Positions 35,406 through 44,014 of a DNA stretch of 64,000 nt are shown piece by piece (the stretch's first letter is position 1; the number at the start of each line of letters is the position of its first letter). The stretch is from Paenibacillus endophyticus (GTDB taxonomy: Bacteria > Bacillota > Bacilli > Paenibacillales > Paenibacillaceae). The stretch is from the NCBI RefSeq assembly GCF_014192395.1, contig NZ_JACHXW010000002.1, positions 558,001 to 622,000 of the forward strand, written 5' to 3'. The position numbers and the translations under genes are program-made. The notes below the pieces were generated by a model. That model saw only the letters and a list, made by a program, of their open reading frames with translations, was not told the DNA's origin and did no database searches.

Positions 35406-35495
35406 GGATGCTTGGTCCGTATTGCAGCGTCCATAGGCTGCTTGGTCCCTATTGCGGCGTCCATAGGCGGCTTGATCCTTCTTGCAGCATATCTC
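35406..35495. repeat. 30-bp tandem repeat, three units
   Basis: Units begin at 35406, 35436 and 35466. The first two share 26 of 30 bases (core GCTTGGTCC...TATTGC...GCGTCCATA); the third is more diverged. It lies just past the 3' end of the FAD-oxidoreductase gene. 30 is a multiple of three and all units read through in some frames, but no gene covers them. Confidence 0.85.
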
Positions 35496-37758
35496 AGCTA
35501 TATGCGCTTACCCGTACAAGCTGGGCGAAGCTGGAGCCGTGCGTCTCTGTAATGACGACTCGCAGCGCCTTTGTGCTCAATTCCTGCTCCAGCCTCAGCA
35601 CATTCAAGCGCCTGCGATTATTCCGTTCCGAAGCAACAACCACCCATTGTCCCGCCACCATCGCCTCAATCCGGTACGCCTTAACCATATCCGGCAAAAC
35701 CTCAAACGGCGTGCGGTGATGGTGCAGATTGATTAAATCCTCGTTTACGTCAGCATTCCAAGTAAGCCGCAGCTCCGTAATGCGCTGGTCCCGTTCCCAA
35801 TCCAGTCTCAGCCATTGTTCACCGAGCTCCATTAATTCCTCTGACATCCATAAATGAGGGCCGCCATATGGACGCACGATGCTGTCAACGGCTTTGGCCG
35901 GCGCATAGGCGCGCGTTTCTGCCTTCGCTTTGAAGCTAAACAATCGACCCGCCATATGCTTCATGCTCCACTCAATGACAGGCTGCCCCTCATCATGATC
36001 CTCCAGATCCTTGCTTGCATTCGGAGCAGCTTTCCGTTCGAAGGAAAGCACGCCTGGTATCGTCTGCTGTACGCTATGCAGTTTAACCTCTTCATTCTGC
36101 AAAATGACGAGAAAAGCATTTTGCGGCAGCTCCGGCAGCCAGCCAAGCTCAAGGCTCGCCCATTTCTTCTTTCCTTTGCTCAAGGCTACCCGTGCCTCCA
36201 ACTGCTTGCTGGCAGGCACATAGTTCTCCATCCGTCCGGTATCCCACACCTCTACATACAGTTCCGTATCCTGCATCACGTCTACTAGAAGCTCTAAGCT
36301 CTCCAACCCCCCGTCAACGGGAAGCAGCATGCCTACATCATTAACCAGCGCATACTCGGTACCGCTTGTCTGGACTGCCGCGATATGCCGGAAATGGGAC
36401 GATGCAGTCATAGTCGCTTGTTGTGCGATATCGAAGCCGTCTGCAATCGGGAGTCCAATTATCGAGGCATCCTGCTTAAGCAGCGTTTGCTGAAGCTCTT
36501 CCAGCCGTTCAGCATACAATTGCCGAGGCGTCAGGCTGCCCCGAACACATAAAGCGGCGGCTGTTCCTGCTGCCTCGCCCATAACCGCGCAGGTTGCCAT
36601 CACGCGTGTTGTACCGAAGGCAACATGGCTTGCGCTCACATTGCGCCCTGCGAACAGCATGTTGCGAACATTCGCCGAATACAGGGAGCGGTAAGGAATA
36701 TGATAGATGCCGTCCGCATGCATATGCTTCGAACCGCTTTCCGCCGCATACATCCCTTGAGGGGGATGAAGATCGATGGACCAGCCGCCGAAAGCAATCC
36801 GATCCTCAAACGGCGTTTGGGCGATAATATCGTTCTGGTTCAGCACATAATCACCGACAAATCGACGATATTCACGTTTCCCCGGCAGCGAGCCGACCCA
36901 CTCCAGCGTCATCGATTCCGCTTCGAACTCTCCCGAGTTTTTGATATAATCCCAGATGCCGTATATGACCGACCATAGCTCGTCGCGAATTTGTTCGTTC
37001 GCATGAACTGTGTCAAGCTCCCCTCCCCATTCAATCCACCAATAATGGCAGCCAGAATCCCCGCTTCGAATAACACGTTTAATCGGAATGAGCGTCTTCG
37101 TAATATCTTTGGCAAAGCTCGGCGGGACGAACCTCACTGGATGACCCGCATCCTTCGTATAGAACAGCAGCGTACTGCCAAGCGTTATGTCATCGGCGAT
37201 CTCAGGCGCCCATTCCTCATCATGCTCATGCCTTGCTTCCCTGCCAATGCGGTATTTCGCGCCAGCTAGAAATCCAACGAGACCGTCTCCCGTGCAATCG
37301 AGATAAATCGGGCTCTCAAACCGGATTTTACGCTCCGAGCCCATCATCCAGCCGGTTACGCTCTTAATAAGCCGGTCATCCTCCGGCCCATCCGCCTCCG
37401 CCTCATGCACATCGGTGTGCAGAAACAACTGGATGTTCGGCTCTGCCTTAACCAGCTCCAGCACGACCAAATCCCACAGGTACGGGTTGCCATCAGGGTT
37501 CTGATATTGATTTTCCAAAAATAATTCACCCATAATGCCCGTCTCCCTGGCATAGCGGTTCGTTCCGTGGGCCGTTGCCCCGCATACCCATACGCGCACC
37601 TCGCTGCTGGAGTTGCCGCCGAGTACGCCGCGGTTGTTGATCAGCGCGACTTTGCTGCCCAGCCTTGCCGCCGCTACAGCCGCGCATACGCCCGCTAACC
37701 CCCCGCCTACGACGGTGACATCCGAATAAACCGTTTCTTCTTTCATGCTTCCCATCAT
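35494..37758 (-). CDS. FAD-dependent oxidoreductase of a sugar-transport operon
   Basis: A 754-residue protein. The N-terminal half is an FAD_oxidored-type domain: VTVVGGGLAGVCAAVAAARLG is the dinucleotide motif, VLGGNSSSEVRVWVCGATAHG follows, and YLDCTGDGLVGFLAGAKYRIG and VSASHVAFGTTRVMATCAVMG lie further on. The C-terminal third (about 450-754) looks like beta-sandwich modules, including a discoidin-like part with TELRLTWNADVNEDL. No signal peptide. Such enzymes often accompany polysaccharide-derived sugar transporters, but the substrate is unknown. ATGA overlap with the permease stop couples their translation; a Met at 37746 is an alternative start. Confidence 0.85.
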   Translation of the reverse strand: MMGSMKEETVYSDVTVVGGGLAGVCAAVAAARLGSKVALINNRGVLGGNSSSEVRVWVCGATAHGTNRYARETGIMGELFLENQYQNPDGNPYLWDLVVLELVKAEPNIQLFLHTDVHEAEADGPEDDRLIKSVTGWMMGSERKIRFESPIYLDCTGDGLVGFLAGAKYRIGREARHEHDEEWAPEIADDITLGSTLLFYTKDAGHPVRFVPPSFAKDITKTLIPIKRVIRSGDSGCHYWWIEWGGELDTVHANEQIRDELWSVIYGIWDYIKNSGEFEAESMTLEWVGSLPGKREYRRFVGDYVLNQNDIIAQTPFEDRIAFGGWSIDLHPPQGMYAAESGSKHMHADGIYHIPYRSLYSANVRNMLFAGRNVSASHVAFGTTRVMATCAVMGEAAGTAAALCVRGSLTPRQLYAERLEELQQTLLKQDASIIGLPIADGFDIAQQATMTASSHFRHIAAVQTSGTEYALVNDVGMLLPVDGGLESLELLVDVMQDTELYVEVWDTGRMENYVPASKQLEARVALSKGKKKWASLELGWLPELPQNAFLVILQNEEVKLHSVQQTIPGVLSFERKAAPNASKDLEDHDEGQPVIEWSMKHMAGRLFSFKAKAETRAYAPAKAVDSIVRPYGGPHLWMSEELMELGEQWLRLDWERDQRITELRLTWNADVNEDLINLHHHRTPFEVLPDMVKAYRIEAMVAGQWVVVASERNNRRRLNVLRLEQELSTKALRVVITETHGSSFAQLVRVSAYS

Positions 37759-38585
37759 CCCTTCACCGCTGAATTCGTAATCCCTTGCACGATAAACCGC
37801 TCGCCGATAATGAATACGAGAAGCATCGGAACGATACCCGCTGAAGCCGCAGCCATCATCCCGTTGTAGTCCACGTTATTCTCCAGAATGAAATTTTGCA
37901 GGCCAAGCGGCACTGTGTACAAGCTCTCGTCAATTAGAAAGACGAGCGCGTTCTCATAATCATTCCAGTGCCACGAAAAGTCGATAATGGCGAGGGTAGC
38001 AAGCGCAGGCTTGGCAAGCGGAAGAATAAGCCGGAAAAAGATCCGAATATGTCCCGCTCCGTCAATAAACGCCGACTCCGTAATTTCCAGCGGGATCGAC
38101 ATGAAAAACTGCCTCATCATGAATACCCCGAATATCGTGAACATTCCTGGCAATATAAGCGCCCAATGCGTGTTGTAAATGCCCCAGCTGTCGAACATGA
38201 GAAACTTCGGAACGAACAGCACTTGAGGGGGAACCATCATCATAGACAGGTATACGACAAACAATGCGTTTCTGCCTTTGAATGCGACTCGCGAGAAGCC
38301 ATAAGCCGCGAGTGCGGAGAGGAATGTTGCACCTACCGTACTGATCAAGGACACCTTCAGGGAATTCAAATAATACGTGGCAAAGCTTTTCGGACCCGTC
38401 CATACCTTAATGTGGTGATCCCATATCCATTGCGACGGAATCCAGCGAATCGGATATTCGAATACTTGGGCAGCCGTTTTGAACGAGGTGCTGAACATCC
38501 AAACAAAAGGCAGAATCATAATAATCGCAAAAAACGCCATAAGCACCGTCAGCCACCAGCGGCTTGTCTTCGTTAATAATTGCAT
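37755..38585 (-). CDS. CUT1 ABC sugar permease, MalG type
   Basis: A 276-residue permease with six predicted helices and the EAA loop ITESAFIDGAGHIRIFFRLI. Second gene of permease-permease-oxidoreductase. The nearest binding-protein gene is at 44015-45349, across an efflux module. Confidence 0.92.
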   Translation of the reverse strand: MQLLTKTSRWWLTVLMAFFAIIMILPFVWMFSTSFKTAAQVFEYPIRWIPSQWIWDHHIKVWTGPKSFATYYLNSLKVSLISTVGATFLSALAAYGFSRVAFKGRNALFVVYLSMMMVPPQVLFVPKFLMFDSWGIYNTHWALILPGMFTIFGVFMMRQFFMSIPLEITESAFIDGAGHIRIFFRLILPLAKPALATLAIIDFSWHWNDYENALVFLIDESLYTVPLGLQNFILENNVDYNGMMAAASAGIVPMLLVFIIGERFIVQGITNSAVKG

Positions 38586-38597
38586 GCGTTAGCCTCC

Positions 38598-39479
38598 TCA
38601 GTAGTGAACCCAGCGTTTTTGCCCCCACCATTGCACAAGGGTTATCAGCATGATAATAAAGAACAAAGCCCATGATATCGTCGCAGCGTAGCCCATCTCG
38701 TAATAGCGGAATGCGTTCTTGTACACGAATAGCGAGAGGATCATCGTACTGTTGCCAGGTCCACCTTGCGTAATCGCCTGAATGATGCCAAACGTCTTTA
38801 TCGTCATGATCAGCCCCGTAATCATCAGCAGGAAGGTCGTCGGGCTGACCAAAGGCCATACGATCTTATAAATGATTTGATAAGACTTCGCACCGTCTAT
38901 CTTCGCAGCTTCGAGCAGCTCGCCCGAGATTTCCTGCAAAGCAGCCAGATAAATGATCATGTTGTAGCCGAGCATAAACCATATCCAGATGATGTCGATT
39001 GCCAGCATTGAATACTCCGTCGTGGACAGCCAGCCTGGCGGATTATTGACACCAATTGCCATCAATACCGCATTAATTGGCCCTTGCTTCGGATGGAACA
39101 GCAGCATCCACACGAATGCAACTGCGACTCCACTCGTAATGTACGGCATGAAATAGAGTGCTCTGAGCGTTTTTTTGAAGAAGAGCTTTCGATTCAAGGC
39201 TAGCGCCACGAGAAACGCGAGTCCGATAGATACAGGCACCGCAAGCAAGAATACGAACGTGTTCTGGAGTGACACATAAAAAATATCATCGTGAAACAGC
39301 CTTTTGACGTTATCCAGCCCGATGAAACTCATTTTGGGAGCCATAAATTTATAATCCGTGAATACTAGGTAAAGCGAATAAATGGCTGGCAGAATGAAAA
39401 ATAAGACGACGCCGAGCATATTGGGACCAATAAATAAATAACCGAGAAGCTGCTGCCGCTTCATCCAATTCCGTTTCAT
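38598..39479 (-). CDS. CUT1 ABC sugar permease, MalF type
   Basis: A 293-residue permease with a basic N-terminus (KRNWMKRQQ) and EAA loop ELLEAAKIDGAKSYQIIYKI. TGAGGTG precedes the ATG. First gene of its transcript; a 500-bp intergenic region upstream contains an 11-bp tandem repeat array that may bind a regulator. Confidence 0.92.
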   Translation of the reverse strand: MKRNWMKRQQLLGYLFIGPNMLGVVLFFILPAIYSLYLVFTDYKFMAPKMSFIGLDNVKRLFHDDIFYVSLQNTFVFLLAVPVSIGLAFLVALALNRKLFFKKTLRALYFMPYITSGVAVAFVWMLLFHPKQGPINAVLMAIGVNNPPGWLSTTEYSMLAIDIIWIWFMLGYNMIIYLAALQEISGELLEAAKIDGAKSYQIIYKIVWPLVSPTTFLLMITGLIMTIKTFGIIQAITQGGPGNSTMILSLFVYKNAFRYYEMGYAATISWALFFIIMLITLVQWWGQKRWVHY

Positions 39480-39647
39480 GGTTACACCTCACAGTTGGTT
39501 GATAGGATAAGTCTATCAGCTAGGCATTCGAATTTGAGGTAACAGAACAACCGACTTCATCCCACAAATCCACTCAATCCAGAAGCTCTCCCCCGGCTGC
39601 TATCGTAGAAATGTTCTATTACGGTATTTAGGCTAAACGGCAAACTG

Positions 39648-39691
39648 CACATAAACTACACATAAACCAGACATAAACTGCACATTTAAAT
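39648..39691. repeat. 11-bp direct repeat array upstream of the permease operon
   Basis: Four head-to-tail units: CACATAAACTA, CACATAAACCA, GACATAAACTG, CACATTTAAAT. The 11-bp period places each unit on the same face of the helix, as for AraC-type or other cooperatively binding regulators. It lies about 170 bp upstream of the first permease start. The rest of 39480-39838 shows no gene or clear promoter. Confidence 0.75.
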
Positions 39692-39838
39692 GTTCTTCCG
39701 ATCGCCATTGCTCAGGGATTCCTTTGAATCAACGAGGTAAGGCCCTAATCCCTTCACAAAAACGACCGCTAACGCTTCTCTAGAATCATTTAAATGCTCC
39801 GTCTACCACTTGCTGAACAAAGCAGCAAGTGGCCAAAA

Positions 39839-39879
39839 TCAAAAAAAAAAAGCGATGCAGGGATAGCCCTCTGCACCGC
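39839..39879 (-). terminator. Terminator of the MATE-TetR transcript
   Basis: GCGGTGCAGAGGG-CTA-TCCCTGCATCGC followed by a run of at least twelve T on the minus strand, about 100 bp after the TetR stop. Confidence 0.93.
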
Positions 39880-39977
39880 TTCTTCATTGGATTTTCTTCT
39901 TCACGTTCTGATGATCCTCTTATTGCACTCCTACCGTACTCATATGGTATTCTTACGCATCTAGCGCATGGCAGTGG

Positions 39978-40592
39978 TTAATGCTCATTTTGGGGATTGG
40001 CGGCAGTAGTGCCGCGGAGAAACACGCTAACCGCTTTCCGATAAATCGCAAGCGTCGATTCATGGATAGGCGCGCGTTTGGATATTTCGCCAATGCCGAT
40101 AAAGAGTCCTTCCAGAATAAAACTGAGCATGCGGGCATCGTCTGGATTTAATTCGCCCGAATCCATCGCTTCCTTCAGAATTCTCTCATTAAATTGCAGA
40201 TGCTCCGCGTAATAGCGGCTGACCTCCTCTTGAACCTCACTGCGTCCCCACTCGCTGGAGAAGAACTCATCCATCGCTTTCGTTAGCGGATGATTCAGGT
40301 CATTGGCATCGAGATGCTCGGCATAGCCGTTCAGCTTCTCCTCGAACGTCACATAGTTTTTCTCCTGCTCCAGCCACTGGCTTTCCCATTCACGGCTCCA
40401 TTCTTCCAGCAGATAGAGGAACAAGCCTTCCTTGCTTTGAAAGTGATAATAAATATTGCCTTTACTGCTTCCGGTTGCCGCAACGATATCCTCGATCGAG
40501 GTGGCCGCATAACCTTTTTGCGAGAACAATGCTCTTGCCGCATCGGCTACTCGTTTTTTGGTCTGTTCACTTTGCAGCTGCTTCTTGTTCAT
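39978..40592 (-). CDS. TetR-family regulator of the adjacent MATE pump
   Basis: A 204-residue repressor. The N-terminal helix-turn-helix is clear (VADAARALFSQKGYAATSIE, then VAATGSSKGNIYYHFQSKEG); the C-terminal ligand domain is variable, as expected. The start is either ATG 40592 or a GTG two codons upstream, both well placed after GGAGGAAGGA. It overlaps or abuts the end of the MATE gene, so the repressor is made with the pump and probably acts on the dyad at their common promoter. Confidence 0.9.
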   Translation of the reverse strand: MNKKQLQSEQTKKRVADAARALFSQKGYAATSIEDIVAATGSSKGNIYYHFQSKEGLFLYLLEEWSREWESQWLEQEKNYVTFEEKLNGYAEHLDANDLNHPLTKAMDEFFSSEWGRSEVQEEVSRYYAEHLQFNERILKEAMDSGELNPDDARMLSFILEGLFIGIGEISKRAPIHESTLAIYRKAVSVFLRGTTAANPQNEH

Positions 40593-40612
40593 TGACACGA
40601 TTCCTTCCTCCA

Positions 40613-41968
40613 TCAGCTGTTCATGGGCAGCACACGCTCCCGTATTGCTTGCTTCTTATAATAAATAACAATCGTCATCAGCACAATGCATTCTGCAAGC
40701 GGAACGGACAGCCAAACCCCATTTACCCCTAAAAATCTAGGAAGCACGACAATGAAAATCAGCATCAGAATCATTTCGCGCGCTGCCGTTATCCATACCG
40801 CCATCTTCACATTGCCAATGGATTGGTAAAACGTCATCATCACGAAATTGATGCCCATGAATAGGTAAGCCATTACGAATATCCGCAACCCATTCTCCGC
40901 ATGTTCCGTAACGCTGTCGCTAAAATTCCCAAACAGGCTTATGATCGGCATTGCTGCCAGCTGCATGATTGACAGCAACACGGCTCCCGCCCCGAGAGCT
41001 GTCGCAGTGGCAATCCGAATCGTACGCCGCTTCTTCTCCTCTTGCTTCGCGCCGTGATAGTAGCTGATAAGCGGCTGGATCGCCGAGCCCATTCCGAGAA
41101 AGGTCAGCAGCACTGTACTGTGGACGTAATTCAACAGAGCGAATGCCGATACCCCATCCGTACCTGCTATCGCTTCCAATGTCCGGTTATGCGATATCGT
41201 AAATACCGACAAGCCCACCTCGGACAGGAAACTTGGAAAACCAATAATAATAATGGCTAACACTATTTTTTTATTCCACCGGATACGGATTAGCTTTAAC
41301 CGATTCGTTTTCTTGAAGAAATGGGAAAGCAGCACCATTAGGCCAAGAAACGCGGCAAGGATCGTACCGTAAGCCACTCCACCCACGCCCAGGTCAAGCA
41401 CATAAAGAACGAAGAAATTAATAACCACATTGGACAAAGCGAATGTGATCTGCGCCATCATCGCCAGATTGGGGTTGCCGTCGTTGCGAACAAATACGCT
41501 CAAAGCATTCTCTATCGTAAACACAAAGCCAAACAACAGCATTACGTTCAAGTAGTCCGAAGCAAAAGGATACGTTTCCGCGTTTGCGCCAAGAGCGTAT
41601 ACCAATGCGTCTCGAAAGACAAAGGAAGTGACGCCAATGGCAAGCGTTGCGATAAAAATAATCGTAAGCGAATAGGAAAAGGCCGTGCGTGCTTGCCGCG
41701 TATCCTTTGCCCCCATATTTTGCGAATATAAGGTGGCGCCTCCGAGACCTACCCAGAGCGACATCGCTACAAACAGCGTGTAGACAGGGCTTGCGATCCC
41801 GATGCCGGCTAGCGCAGTAGAACCGAGCTTATTCCCGACCATAATGCCATCGATCGTAATATTAAGCGCCACTAGCAGCATGCCCAGCATGGACGGGATT
41901 AAATACTTGAGAAAGGATCGGCCAACGGATTGGTTGTCTAACGGGTTAAGGGAATGTTGATCATTCAT
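40613..41968 (-). CDS. MATE-family efflux transporter
   Basis: A 451-residue multidrug/toxin extrusion protein with twelve predicted helices in two halves. LIPSMLGMLLVALNITIDGIMVGNKLG and GLGGATLYSQNMGA are typical of the N-terminal half. Drug/Na+ or H+ antiport is the family function; the substrate is unknown. GCAGGAG precedes the ATG. It forms a two-gene transcript with the TetR regulator, inserted between the YesM kinase and the sugar permeases. Confidence 0.93.
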   Translation of the reverse strand: MNDQHSLNPLDNQSVGRSFLKYLIPSMLGMLLVALNITIDGIMVGNKLGSTALAGIGIASPVYTLFVAMSLWVGLGGATLYSQNMGAKDTRQARTAFSYSLTIIFIATLAIGVTSFVFRDALVYALGANAETYPFASDYLNVMLLFGFVFTIENALSVFVRNDGNPNLAMMAQITFALSNVVINFFVLYVLDLGVGGVAYGTILAAFLGLMVLLSHFFKKTNRLKLIRIRWNKKIVLAIIIIGFPSFLSEVGLSVFTISHNRTLEAIAGTDGVSAFALLNYVHSTVLLTFLGMGSAIQPLISYYHGAKQEEKKRRTIRIATATALGAGAVLLSIMQLAAMPIISLFGNFSDSVTEHAENGLRIFVMAYLFMGINFVMMTFYQSIGNVKMAVWITAAREMILMLIFIVVLPRFLGVNGVWLSVPLAECIVLMTIVIYYKKQAIRERVLPMNS

Positions 41969-42002
41969 AGGTGTGCTCCTGCTCCATCGTTTTATTTATA
42001 CT

Positions 42003-42046
42003 GAACGTTCGTTTTGTATAATAACACAGAGCGGGATTTGTTTCAA
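42003..42046 (-). promoter_or_regulatory. Promoter and TetR operator of the MATE-TetR operon
   Basis: Minus strand: TTGAAA (42046-42041), 17-bp spacer, TATTAT (42023-42018), then the palindrome GAACGTTC (42010-42003) about where transcription begins. A repressor bound there would block initiation. Confidence 0.75.
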
Positions 42047-42122
42047 CTCTAAGCGGCTAGCCTTATTTGCGCAGAACCAGCTCTAGCGGTCCTCTTAAAC
42101 GCCACGCCATCCCAAACCGTAT

Positions 42123-42161
42123 AAAAAAAGAGCTATAAGCATTATAACCTGCTTATAGCTC
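42123..42161 (-). terminator. Terminator of the YesM kinase gene
   Basis: GAGCTATAAGC...GCTTATAGCTC hairpin followed by TTTTTTT; it overlaps the stop codon. Confidence 0.92.
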
Positions 42162-43934
42162 CGAATCTTCTGCTTGGAATGGCCTAGACAGCAAAAACGG
42201 AAATTGAAGCCTAACCAGCGTTCCGTTCTCCGAAGATTCGATATACAGGCTGCCTTTATCCTTGAACAGGAGCCTCAGTCTCTCCTTGATGTTTTTCAGT
42301 CCAATGCCTTTTCGTTTCCTGCCGTTCTGCAGAGCCGAAGACTGCTCGCACCCAACTCCGTTATCCTGCACCTCAATGACTAAGCTATGCTCCTCATGCT
42401 TATAGATCCGAATCTGGATGTTGCCCCCCTCAGTCATGTGGGCGATGCCGTGCTGTATTGCATTTTCAATCAAAGGCTGCAGAGCCAGCTTCGGAACGAG
42501 CGCATATTCAATCGATTCATCATATTCGTACTGAATCGAGAAACGATGGTTGTAACGCATCTGTTGAATATAGATATATGCGCGAATAAGCTCCATTTCA
42601 TCACGCAAATGAATCAAATCGACATCGGCATTCAAGCTCGTTTCCAGCAATTTTCCGAGCGACATGCTCATCTCGGCAATTTCATCCTGCTCGTTGCGAA
42701 GCGCGATCCACTTCATCGTATTCAGCGTATTCAACAGGAAATGCGGATTCAGCTGTGCAAGCAGCATTTGGAAATGGACGGCGTCCTTCTCCCGCTCCTC
42801 TGCCTTCAAACGCCGGATCAGGCCGTTCATATCAGCCAGCATCGTATTAAAGGTGTTTGCGAGCTCAAGCACCTCGCCCTTATAGCGCTTCTCCGGCAGC
42901 CGAATGTTCAAATCCATGCGAACTGCTTCCCGCATTTTCTTCTGCATATGCGATAATGGCCTCGTAAAGCCGTAGGCAATCATAAAGGCAATTAATATAA
43001 ACGCGATTATAAAGAGAAAAAAGGTTAGAAAATATTGCTGCTTGAGCGTATACAGATCATCAAACAATATCGCAGAAGGAATTCGGTTGGCGATGTACCA
43101 ATCGAGCGACTCCATATAGCTATAATTGATTAACGCTTCTGAACTGGAATCTATGAGGTAACCCTCCGGCTCCTTGCTCGCAACAATCTGCTCCATCACC
43201 TCTGCCGACAGCTGCTCGCTGTCAGCACCTTGCGCGACAGGCTCGCCGCCGCCAGTCATAAGAAAATATTCCTGACCGCCGGAGGAGTTGTTCAAGATCG
43301 ACTTGAACCAATACGAATAATCAATGCTGACCCGGGCCAGCCCATAGGGCTTATGCTGTGAATCTCTCAATACGCCATAGAGTGACAGCAGCGTAGCGCT
43401 TCTCGAGAGATCAGAGAACAAATAATTGTCGTCGTTCGGCACCCATTGGTAAGGTGTACCCTTCTGCAGCGTTTCATCGAACCAGCGGCTTTGCCGCAGC
43501 GCCTCGTAATCGAGCGTCGCATTGGGCTGATAAGAGGTATATACATGGCCATGTAGGTCAAGCAGCGTGAAATAAACAGACGGGTTGTACAGGAAAAAGC
43601 TGTTGTTGATGCCTTTGAATTTTTCCTCCATAACATCCTTGTTCTCCAGCAGGCGATCAGCATCAGGTGTCTTAAGTAAATTCCGGACGACCGTATCCTG
43701 TTCCAAAAAAATAAGCGCTTTGAACGCAATGCTTATCTGATCCTGAAGCGTGCGCTGCAGGTTTTTAAGCTGCTCATGGCTTTGGTCGCTAATTTTTTCT
43801 TGAATGACCGACTCTATGCGCTGGAAGTTGTACACATTCAATATGCCGAACGGCAGCAGGATAAGCAGAAAAAAAGCAGCAAACAGACGATATTTCAGCT
43901 TATGCGGTATTAGCTTTTGTAACCATTCTCCCAT
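42153..43934 (-). CDS. YesM-type sensor histidine kinase
   Basis: A 593-residue membrane kinase: transmembrane helix at about 14-34, an extracellular Cache-like sensor (about 35-290), a second helix (about 300-322), HAMP, then the His_kinase domain. The phosphorylated His lies in LAQLNPHFLLNTLNTM; the ATP site shows LALQPLIENAIQHG and DNGVGC. It probably senses the sugar handled by the neighbouring ABC system and phosphorylates the YesN-like regulator at 45503. AAAAGGAGG precedes the ATG. Confidence 0.93.
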   Translation of the reverse strand: MGEWLQKLIPHKLKYRLFAAFFLLILLPFGILNVYNFQRIESVIQEKISDQSHEQLKNLQRTLQDQISIAFKALIFLEQDTVVRNLLKTPDADRLLENKDVMEEKFKGINNSFFLYNPSVYFTLLDLHGHVYTSYQPNATLDYEALRQSRWFDETLQKGTPYQWVPNDDNYLFSDLSRSATLLSLYGVLRDSQHKPYGLARVSIDYSYWFKSILNNSSGGQEYFLMTGGGEPVAQGADSEQLSAEVMEQIVASKEPEGYLIDSSSEALINYSYMESLDWYIANRIPSAILFDDLYTLKQQYFLTFFLFIIAFILIAFMIAYGFTRPLSHMQKKMREAVRMDLNIRLPEKRYKGEVLELANTFNTMLADMNGLIRRLKAEEREKDAVHFQMLLAQLNPHFLLNTLNTMKWIALRNEQDEIAEMSMSLGKLLETSLNADVDLIHLRDEMELIRAYIYIQQMRYNHRFSIQYEYDESIEYALVPKLALQPLIENAIQHGIAHMTEGGNIQIRIYKHEEHSLVIEVQDNGVGCEQSSALQNGRKRKGIGLKNIKERLRLLFKDKGSLYIESSENGTLVRLQFPFLLSRPFQAEDSEL

Positions 43935-43956
43935 ACTGCCTTATGCCTCCTTTTGC

Positions 43957-43994
43957 AAAAAACCGTCCCCAAGCGCCATTCGGCGATTAGGGAC
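43957..43994 (-). terminator. Terminator between binding protein and kinase
   Basis: GTCCC-TAA-TCGCC-GAAT-GGCG-CTT-GGGGAC followed by GGTTTTTTGC on the minus strand. It would let the binding protein be made in excess, with read-through into the kinase gene. Confidence 0.85.
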
Positions 43995-44014
43995 AGCTAT
44001 TACGAGCTATATGC

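Noticed and set aside
35406..39691. CRISPR array
   Set aside because: The 30-bp and 11-bp repeats are strictly head-to-tail with no spacers and no cas genes nearby.
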